Below, piece after piece: positions 45,717 through 52,658 of a stretch of DNA of 64,000 nucleotides. Origin of the DNA: Opitutaceae bacterium (lineage in GTDB: Bacteria > Verrucomicrobiota > Verrucomicrobiia > Opitutales > Opitutaceae); assembly GCA_030648295.1 (NCBI GenBank), contig JAUSID010000132.1, positions 1 to 64,000 on the forward strand. Direction: 5' to 3'. The position numbers and the translations under genes were made by a program. Every line of letters begins with the position of its first letter. The stretch's first letter is position 1. Under the pieces are notes generated by a model. That model worked only from the letters and a program-made list of their open reading frames with translations. It did no database searches and had not been told where the DNA came from.

Positions 45717-46100
45717 GTGTTCCACGAAATCAGAAACGTGAAACAGGAACGGGGAGCGGGACGACGCCAATGGTTCGAGGCCGATGGGCTCGAACTCGTG
45801 GTGTGGCTCGATCGTGGCCATGCCCATCGCGTGTCGGGATTCCAGCTGTGCTACGACCTGGGGCAGGCGGAATATGCGCTGACCTGGCGGGAGGGGAGCG
45901 GCTTCGCCCACAGCGTGGTCGACACGGGTGACGCCACGCCGCTGAAAAACCAGACGCCGATCCTTACGCCCGAGAATGACGTCCCGTGGGGTGAGATCGC
46001 GCGGCGTTTCGACGAACACGCCGGGACGCTCGAAGACTGGCTGCGTCAGCTGGTTCACGACAAACTCGCGGAACGTGCGGGCGCGAGCGCGGAACGCTGA
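45717..46100 (+). CDS. Conserved-looking hypothetical protein
   Basis: A 127-residue soluble protein starting at GTG 45717. Residues 4-55 read like a small beta-rich domain (IRNVKQERGAGRRQWFEADG, LVVWLDRGHAHRVSGFQLCY), then TWREGSGFAHSVVDTGDATP and a C-terminal helix (GEIARRFDEHAGTLEDWLRQ). The even amphipathic pattern and codon use argue for a real gene. It precedes the exosortase gene by 83 bp on the same strand. Function unknown. Confidence 0.65.
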   Translation: MFHEIRNVKQERGAGRRQWFEADGLELVVWLDRGHAHRVSGFQLCYDLGQAEYALTWREGSGFAHSVVDTGDATPLKNQTPILTPENDVPWGEIARRFDEHAGTLEDWLRQLVHDKLAERAGASAER

Positions 46101-46183
46101 ATTCCATTTTCGTTGCCCGCGGTCCGTCTCGCGCCCCGTGAAACAGGCTCGCGTTCGGCGGCGCCGGCATTTCGCTCAGTTCG

Positions 46184-47155
46184 ATGTTCGCGGCGTGGCA
46201 AAGGTTGCGGGCGGCGATTCCAGCTCCTTTTCTCGCCGCGCTCGCCCTCTCGCTCGGTTACCTCGCTTTCGTGGCGTGGGATCAATCGCATTGGTGGCGC
46301 GTGAAGCAGGACTACACGTTCGGCTGGCTCGTGCCACTGTTCGTCGCGTTTGTCGTGCACGATCGGTGGCCCAGGATTTGCACCGCGCTTACGCGGGCGG
46401 CCGCGGCGGGAAGCCCACGCGCGGCGGGCTGGCGGAAATGGATCCTGCGCCTGGTGGTCGGCGGGATGCTGGCGTGGGGCATCCTCATGTTTCTGCTCGG
46501 CTCGTTCTATCGTGCCGGTGCCGGCACGTCGCAGCCCGGCACGCTGGCAATCACGCTGGGTGCAATCGGGATCCTGCTCCCGCTGCTCTTCATCAACGCG
46601 CCTGATTCGTCTGCGCCCGTGCCGGCCGGCCTGCGGGCTGACGCCCGCGTGCAGCTGACCGCGCTGTTTCTTTTTCCCGTGCTGGTGTGGCTCGTCTCGG
46701 CACCCATGGTTTCGGCCATCGAGTCGCAGCTCAACCTGGCCCTGCTGCGCCGGGTCGTCGGCGTCGTCGCGTTCGTGTTCGAGGTCCTTGGGCTTCCGAT
46801 CGAGCAGCAGGGAAACGTGCTCGCGCTGCCGCGGGGAAATGTCGGCGTCGAGGATGCATGCTCCGGGATTCGATCGCTCACCGGCTGCCTGTTCGCCGGC
46901 TCGTTTCTTGCCGCCGTCTTTCTCGAATCGTGGTGGCGAAAGGCGATGCTGCTCGCCGCGTCGCTGCTGCTCGCGTTTGTGACCAATCTCGCGCGCAGCC
47001 TTTTTCTCACCACCTGGGCGTATCATCGCGGGCCGGACGCGCTCAGCGGCGCGGTGCATGACATTGCTGGATACGCGGTCCTCGGCCTCACCGTCGCCGG
47101 CCTGCTCCTGCTGCTGCCGGTGCTGAACGGGAAGCCGCCGGTCGAAATTAGATGA
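46184..47155 (+). CDS. Exosortase/archaeosortase family protein
   Basis: A 323-residue inner-membrane cysteine transpeptidase with about eight helices. The three family motifs are intact: Cys226 in DACSGIRS, Arg271 in NLARSLFLT and His292 in VHDIAGYAV. Exosortases cut C-terminal PEP-CTERM-type tails from exported proteins and anchor them, often with exopolysaccharide. No neighbouring protein in the window shows an obvious PEP-CTERM tail or EpsI domain, so its substrates lie elsewhere. The ExeA-like ATPase at 1452-2267 resembles exosortase-associated ATPases but is far away. Confidence 0.92.
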   Translation: MFAAWQRLRAAIPAPFLAALALSLGYLAFVAWDQSHWWRVKQDYTFGWLVPLFVAFVVHDRWPRICTALTRAAAAGSPRAAGWRKWILRLVVGGMLAWGILMFLLGSFYRAGAGTSQPGTLAITLGAIGILLPLLFINAPDSSAPVPAGLRADARVQLTALFLFPVLVWLVSAPMVSAIESQLNLALLRRVVGVVAFVFEVLGLPIEQQGNVLALPRGNVGVEDACSGIRSLTGCLFAGSFLAAVFLESWWRKAMLLAASLLLAFVTNLARSLFLTTWAYHRGPDALSGAVHDIAGYAVLGLTVAGLLLLLPVLNGKPPVEIR

Positions 47156-47477
47156 CCCATTCAGACTGGCTGCTGGACCGCTACGCCCTCGTTCGTGGGG
47201 TTGGCGGTGACAAACCCAGGGCGCGTCTTCAAACCCGGAGACCGGTGTAGCGGAAGCCGTGAGGCTTTCGCCCTACCGACGATACCCGCCAGAGGCGGGC
47301 AAGCGTTTACCCGCCTTCGGCGGGCTCACGCGTTCCGCTACGCAGAGTTTCTGAATCGAGGCTTGAAAACACGGCTCAACGAAAATGCCGCGGCGGCATT
47401 TTCGGCCCGTTCGCGCGCAGCGCGAAATTAGCAGCCCGCCGGGGTGGGCTGTGATTTGCCGGCAGATTATTCTGCGC
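47156..47477. repeat. Gene-free stretch with 150-bp hairpin element
   Basis: 47223-47372: outer arms gtcttcaaac and gcttgaaaacac, inner arms gtagcggaagccgtgag (47247-47263) and ctcacgcgttccgctac (47325-47341). The middle carries two tiny palindromes, cccgccagaggcggg and cccgccttcggcggg, absent from the sister copy at 61705-61815. Nothing recognised in 47373-47477. Confidence 0.8.
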
Positions 47478-50441
47478 TCACTCCCGTGCTGGAGCCACAA
47501 GCCCGGCGGGCTGCTCTTGGTCCGCCGCCTTCTTTTGTGGCCCGGCCGTGGCGCTTTGCGACTTCGCCTGCGGGACGACAATCACGCGGCTGGCGCGCGG
47601 CGCGGGAAAATATTTTTTCGCGAGCTCGGTGATTTCGGCCGTCGTGATGCTCTCGTTGTCCGAGTACCGCGAGCGCGCCCAGTCCAGCGCCTCCGGCCGT
47701 TCCTGGGCCCGCGCGAGCACATTGAAGAGCCAGTACTGGTTGGTCCGCGCGCTTTCCCGCAGGCTGGTCAAAACCGGTTTCCTGGCCCGTTCGAGCTCGT
47801 CCTCGGTGATGCCCTTCTCCGCCATTTCATGGGCGATGTTGACGATGATGTCGGCCACCTCCTTCGCCCGCGGCGGATCAATCGTCACGCTCGCCTGCAT
47901 GTATCCATAACCCGGATAGATGTCGCTGGCGGAGCTGCCGCTGCCCGGGCTGTACGCATCGCCCATTTCCTCCCGCACCTTGATCCGCATCCGGTCGTTG
48001 AAGACCTCGCTGAGCATGTTCAGCCGCCGCGCCCGCCGGATTTCGCGGCCATCGGTGGTCGGCCAGTAAAGCGCCACGGTGCCCTTGGGGATCTCCGTGT
48101 CGATTTGGTAGCTCTGGTCGATTGGCTGGGTCGGGAACCTCACCTGCCGCAGTTCATCGAGCGACGGCTTCGGGTCACGCTTGGGCAGCGCCCCGAAAGT
48201 GCGGGCCACCGCCGCAATCGTGGCATCGACATCCATGTCGCCGACGATCGCGATCTCGATCGCGCCGTGGGCCAGCTCGCCCGCCACCCATGTCTTCACC
48301 TCGTCGAGATTGCGCTTCAGCATTTCTTCCTTCGGCGGCAGCCCGAAGCGGTGGTCGCCGCTCGCGAGCAGCCGCGCGACCTCCAGCGTGAAGGGCCCGC
48401 TGGCGGTGTGGGCCAGACTGAGATACATCTGATCGATTCCCTTTCGCGCCTGCCGCGCCGCTTCGGGCCGGAATCCCGGATCGGTGATCCGCGCCGCCAT
48501 CAGCTGCAACTGGAGCAGGAGATCCTCGCGGTTGGTCGTGCCGTTGACGACGAAGGCGTCACCGGTCGAGCCAAAGCTCGCGCCGACCGTCCTGCCGGCG
48601 AGGATACGGCGCAGGTCGTCGGCGCTGTGCTGGCCGAGCCCGCCTTCATTGTAGGTCTGTCCGAGATAGAACGACAGCCCGCGCTGGTCGGCCGGTTCGG
48701 TCAGCTGCCCGGTGCCAAGCCGGATGAACAGGCGAATCCGGTTCGCCTCGAAATCGGTTTTCTTCAGGTTCAGCCGCACCCCGTTTTCGAAGCGCAGCAG
48801 CGTGATCCCAAGATCCTCGACCTGCTCGCGGTGGGCGACTTTTCCGAGCGCCCCGAAATCCGCGTAAGCCCAATCCGCATCGTTGATCGCCTCTCCCGGA
48901 CTGACGGGTGTGGCGCGCGACTTTTCGAAAACCGCGGTGATCGCCGCCTGCGCGGCCCGCGATTCGCTGCCCGCCTTGTCGCCGATCGCATCGCCCGGCG
49001 GAGCTTTGCCGGCATCCTTCGCGTCGCTTGAAATCTTCGCGTTGCCGGTGACCATCACGAGCCGGTGCTTCGGGCTCCAGGCCTCGCGCAACGACGCAAC
49101 GCAGTGCTCGACGGTGATTTTTTCCAGGGCCGGGCCATACAACGCCAGGTCTTCGTCGGGCGCGGTATACACGTTGCGATCAAGCAGGGTGTCGGTGATT
49201 TCGTCCGCGATTCCGTCGGATCGACGGGTGGCATAGGTCTTCACCGCCTGCTCGAGGCCGTTGCGAAAGTTGGCCACGACTTCTTTCAACTCGCCCGGCT
49301 GAAATCCGTGCTCCCGCGCCCGCCGCAGCTCCTGGTCCCCCACCGCAAGCGCCGCCTGCCATTGATCGGCGCGGCAGTTGAGCGCAATGGAGGTCATCCG
49401 GTAAAAATTATACCCCTCGCCGGCGCTGGCGCTGCCCCCGGTAAACGGCGCGTTCTCCTTCTTGGCCAGGATCGACAGGCGGCGGTTGATCATCGCGTTG
49501 GCAATCCGGCGCGGCAGGTACTTCAACTGGGTGGCCTTCGTATCCGGTTCCTTGGTATACGGCGTGATCGTGGAAATCGTGACGTTCGTGCTCGGCGCTT
49601 CCGACTCGTAATGATGAAACGTCTGCACGCCTTCGCGGGCCGCAATCCTGCCCAAGTCGGGCTTGGGCCGCCCGGGCCCGCGCGGCTTCAATCCCGAAAA
49701 CGCCTCGATCAACCTCTTTTCCATCGCGACCGGATCGATGTCGCCCACCACGACCACCGACATCAATTCCGGGCGATACCACGTGTTGTAGAAGTCGAGG
49801 AACTGGTCGCGTCCGGCAGTGGAGAGAATTTCGGTCGTACCAATCACGTCGCGTTCGGCGAATTTCGTGCCTCCGAGCAGGAACTTCTGGGTCGCGAGCC
49901 ACGTGCGGTAACCGACCGAGTCGCGCGTGCGCTTTTCGCTCAGGATGATGCCGCGCTCCTTGTTGATTTCCTCCGGCTTCAGCAGGAGCCCGCCCGCGTA
50001 ATCGATGAACACCTTCAAGCCTTCGCTCAGCGTCGTCTCCTTCGTGTCCGGCAGCTGGAGGAGGTAAAGTGTCCGCTGGTACCAGGTGCTGGCGTTGGTG
50101 TCGCCGCCGAAGTTCATTCCCATCCGCTGGAAAAATTCGATCAGCGTGTCAGGCGCAAAATTCTCGCTGCCGTTGAACGCCATGTGTTCGAGAAAATGCG
50201 CGAGCCCCTGCTGCTGGTCCGTCTCGTGAAGGGCGCCGGCCTCGACCAGCAGTCGCAGCGACACGCGCTCCTTCGGCTCCTTGTTTGGCCGGACGGCGTA
50301 GCGCATTCCATTCGGCAGTTTGCCGAATTTAATCAGCGGGTCCGGCTTGAGGTCGCTTTGCTCGTGCGGAAAGGGGATGGCCGCACCGTGCGTCGCGAGG
50401 GTGAACCAGGAACAGAACAGGAGAACGGCGAGGACACGCAT
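47478..50441 (-). CDS. Exported M16 family zinc protease
   Basis: A 987-residue periplasmic or surface insulinase-like protease. A signal peptide (MRVLAVLLFCSWFTLATHGA) is followed by an active M16 N-domain: the inverted zinc motif HFLEH (His82, Glu85, His86) and the third ligand Glu162 in NKERGIILSEKR. There are four M16 lobes; the C-terminal half (about 500-950) lacks a zinc motif, as usual. The last 40 residues are low complexity (QAKSQSATAGPQKKAADQEQ). I start at ATG 50441; the frame upstream codes only His/Phe/Ser repeats from pyrimidine-rich DNA. No Shine-Dalgarno is visible; see the leader feature. Confidence 0.92.
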   Translation of the reverse strand: MRVLAVLLFCSWFTLATHGAAIPFPHEQSDLKPDPLIKFGKLPNGMRYAVRPNKEPKERVSLRLLVEAGALHETDQQQGLAHFLEHMAFNGSENFAPDTLIEFFQRMGMNFGGDTNASTWYQRTLYLLQLPDTKETTLSEGLKVFIDYAGGLLLKPEEINKERGIILSEKRTRDSVGYRTWLATQKFLLGGTKFAERDVIGTTEILSTAGRDQFLDFYNTWYRPELMSVVVVGDIDPVAMEKRLIEAFSGLKPRGPGRPKPDLGRIAAREGVQTFHHYESEAPSTNVTISTITPYTKEPDTKATQLKYLPRRIANAMINRRLSILAKKENAPFTGGSASAGEGYNFYRMTSIALNCRADQWQAALAVGDQELRRAREHGFQPGELKEVVANFRNGLEQAVKTYATRRSDGIADEITDTLLDRNVYTAPDEDLALYGPALEKITVEHCVASLREAWSPKHRLVMVTGNAKISSDAKDAGKAPPGDAIGDKAGSESRAAQAAITAVFEKSRATPVSPGEAINDADWAYADFGALGKVAHREQVEDLGITLLRFENGVRLNLKKTDFEANRIRLFIRLGTGQLTEPADQRGLSFYLGQTYNEGGLGQHSADDLRRILAGRTVGASFGSTGDAFVVNGTTNREDLLLQLQLMAARITDPGFRPEAARQARKGIDQMYLSLAHTASGPFTLEVARLLASGDHRFGLPPKEEMLKRNLDEVKTWVAGELAHGAIEIAIVGDMDVDATIAAVARTFGALPKRDPKPSLDELRQVRFPTQPIDQSYQIDTEIPKGTVALYWPTTDGREIRRARRLNMLSEVFNDRMRIKVREEMGDAYSPGSGSSASDIYPGYGYMQASVTIDPPRAKEVADIIVNIAHEMAEKGITEDELERARKPVLTSLRESARTNQYWLFNVLARAQERPEALDWARSRYSDNESITTAEITELAKKYFPAPRASRVIVVPQAKSQSATAGPQKKAADQEQPAGLVAPARE

Positions 50442-50785
50442 GGTGAGGGAGTGAAAGGGAAAGGGAGAGTGAGAGTGAAAGTGAAAGTGCGGGTGGGCCA
50501 CAGAGTGAAAATGAAAGGGGATGGGGGCAGCCAATGCCATCGTGCAGAGCGAGGATGGACGAAGCCGTCCGTTTTGAGAATGAGAGTGAAAGGGTGACGA
50601 AACCGCTTAATTGCAACTTTCAACCGCACCGTCAGCCTGATGCCGGCGCCTGCCTGTCTCGTCCTGCTCTCAACGCCTGATTCCCTCACTCCCTCACACC
50701 TCATCATTCCCTCGCCGCCACTCTCCCTCTCACTTTCCCTTTCCCTTTCCCTTTCCCTTTCACTTTCCCTTTCACTCCCACTTTG
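50442..50785. promoter_or_regulatory. Divergent leader region with matching pyrimidine repeats
   Basis: The leaders of both divergent genes, each read in its own sense, end in almost the same pyrimidine repeat: ccctttccctttcactccct then caccATG for the M16 gene (50442-50490), and ccctttcactttcccttt then cactcccactttgATG for the Kdo transferase gene (50711-50785). The words are CCCTTT and CACTTT (6 bp). Neither gene has a purine Shine-Dalgarno site. The two tracts together form a large inverted repeat and a polypurine:polypyrimidine duplex. A role in S1-dependent translation or in DNA structure is inferred. Confidence 0.6.
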
Positions 50786-52111
50786 ATGCTTTGGGTTTAT
50801 CGGGTTTTTTTCCTGCCGGCGTTGCTCCTCATGGCACCACGGTATTTGTGGCGCATGTGGCGGCGTGGCGGTTATCGCCGTGACTTCGGCCACCGGCTCG
50901 GCGGCCATCCGGTGCTGCCGCCGAAACAGTCCGCGCATCCCCGAATCTGGCTCCAGGCAGTGAGTGTCGGCGAGATGCTCGCGATCGGCCCGATTCTCGA
51001 GGCGCTGCGCCGCGATGGCGTCGGAGTGTACCTCACCACCACCACGAGCACGGGCTACCGGCTCGCGAACGACCGTTATCGCGGGCTGACCGTCGGCATC
51101 GGGTACTTTCCGCTCGACTGGTGGCCGTTCGTCAGCCGCGCCTGGCGCCGGATTGCGCCTGACCTCGTGATTTTGACCGAGGGCGAACGCTGGCCCGAAC
51201 ATCTGCATCAGGCGTGCCGTCGCGGCGTGCCGGTCGTGAGCATCAACGCGCGGCTGTCCGATCGGAGCTACGCGCGGCTGAAGCGGTTCCGCCCTGCGGC
51301 GCGGCTGATGCTTGGCGGCGTCACCCGGCTGTTGACGGGCTCGGCCGCCGATGAATCGCGTTTTTTGGAACTCGGGATGGATCGCGCGAGTGTACAGACC
51401 ACCGGCAACATCAAACTCGACGTGCAAATTGCACCAGTGCCCGATGCAGAGCGCGTCTCGCTCCGGCGCGCGCTCGGACTGCCCGAGGGGTTAATCGTGC
51501 TCGGTTCGTCCACTTGGCCGGGCGAGGAAGAGGCGCTGGTCGACGTCTTGCGCGCCGCCCGCCAGAGCGGGATCGCGTGTTCGCTGCTGCTGGTTCCGCG
51601 GCACGCGGAGCGTCGCGGTGAAATCGAACGCCAGCTGCGCGGCTCCGAATTTCGCCACCATTTGCGTTCGCGCGGCGCCGCGGTGGGCGAGATCGATATC
51701 GCCGTCGCGGATACGACGGGAGAATTGCGCCGGCTGACGCAGCTGGCCGATCTCGTTTTTGTCGGCAAGAGCCTGCCCCCGCACACCGAGGGCCAGACGC
51801 CGGTCGAAGCCGCGGCGCTGCAAAAACCAATCCTGTTCGGACCCGGGATGAGCAACTTCCGGCTGCTGGCCGACGATTTGGTCGCGCGCGGTGCGGCGCT
51901 CCTCGTTCGCGATCGCGAACAACTCGTCGCGATGGCAACCGCGCTGCTCCGGGATCCGGCGCGGCGGCAGGAGTTGTCAGCGGCCGCGGCGCGCTGGCGG
52001 GTCGAAAACGCGGGCGCGGTCGAGCGGACCCTGCGGGTGATTCGCGACGAGTTGGCCCGGATCCGACCGGCGGCGGAGCCGGCCGCACCCGCGCAAGTTC
52101 GCGCGCGTTGA
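50786..52111 (+). CDS. waaA: 3-deoxy-D-manno-octulosonic acid (Kdo) transferase
   Basis: A 441-residue membrane-associated GT-B glycosyltransferase that adds Kdo to lipid A precursor, at the inner membrane. An N-terminal anchor helix (MLWVYRVFFLPALLLMAPRY) is followed by WLQAVSVGEMLAIGPILEAL with the catalytic Glu (E63), YFPLDWWPFVSRAWRR, LTEGERWPEHLHQACRRGVP, GNIKLDV, and GEEEALVDVLRAAR in the C-domain, ending with HTEGQTPVEAAALQKPILFG (donor-binding). It shows that the organism makes LPS. ATG 50786 is preferred to the overlapping TTG at 50783. A large hairpin repeat lies 106 bp downstream. Confidence 0.93.
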   Translation: MLWVYRVFFLPALLLMAPRYLWRMWRRGGYRRDFGHRLGGHPVLPPKQSAHPRIWLQAVSVGEMLAIGPILEALRRDGVGVYLTTTTSTGYRLANDRYRGLTVGIGYFPLDWWPFVSRAWRRIAPDLVILTEGERWPEHLHQACRRGVPVVSINARLSDRSYARLKRFRPAARLMLGGVTRLLTGSAADESRFLELGMDRASVQTTGNIKLDVQIAPVPDAERVSLRRALGLPEGLIVLGSSTWPGEEEALVDVLRAARQSGIACSLLLVPRHAERRGEIERQLRGSEFRHHLRSRGAAVGEIDIAVADTTGELRRLTQLADLVFVGKSLPPHTEGQTPVEAAALQKPILFGPGMSNFRLLADDLVARGAALLVRDREQLVAMATALLRDPARRQELSAAAARWRVENAGAVERTLRVIRDELARIRPAAEPAAPAQVRAR

Positions 52112-52658
52112 GGGTCGAATTGTTGTTTCCGCCGGGCGAAAACGAAGTCCTCCCTCCGTCTGACTCTCCGTCTGTAGAGACCAACATGTTTGTCTTAACT
52201 GACACTCCAAAACCAGAAGCCTTACAGGAGGAAACGGAGACAACGGAGAGCACGGGCACCGCAGTTTCTCCGTTACCTCCGTTGCCTCCTGTAAGAAGGC
52301 TTTGAGGGCCCTCGCCGCACGCGAACCTCTTTTTTGAGCGCAGGCTCGAAAAAAGACCGTTCACTATCCGTGAGAATGTTGTCGGCCTGCGTGCAGATCT
52401 CCGCTCGTGCAGCAATCCGGTGGTTTGGTCCTGCTCCCTGCTCCGCGGCGCATCAGTCGAAAATACGTGCCACTTCGGTTGCGGCTGCGCCGCTCCAAGC
52501 GTTTTGCGACTGCGAACGCGTGGCCGCACCGCCGAAACGCATAACGATTACATTGCTTACGGTCCGTTGGCGCAGTCGTTTGGAGCAGGGCCTTTTTTTT
52601 GCCGCACTTAGGGATTGCACCTCACCGGTCAATTTTTACGGTCGCACCTTTTAGTCTG
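52112..52658. repeat. Gene-free stretch with 86-bp hairpin repeat
   Basis: 52217-52302 is the sister of the hairpin at 37817-37902 (ttacaggaggaaacggagac and its complement), extended on the left by aagcc and on the right by ggctt. It might end waaA transcripts, but no T-run follows. 52310-52658 has no recognised element; it presumably holds the promoter of the helicase gene. Confidence 0.8.

Noticed and set aside
50441-50540. N-terminal His/Phe/Ser-rich extension of the M16 protease
   Set aside because: It is the translation of the pyrimidine repeat leader; the signal peptide begins at ATG 50441.
47385-50597. Two long plus-strand open frames opposite the M16 protease
   Set aside because: Antisense shadows of a gene with clear family motifs; no recognisable protein sequence.
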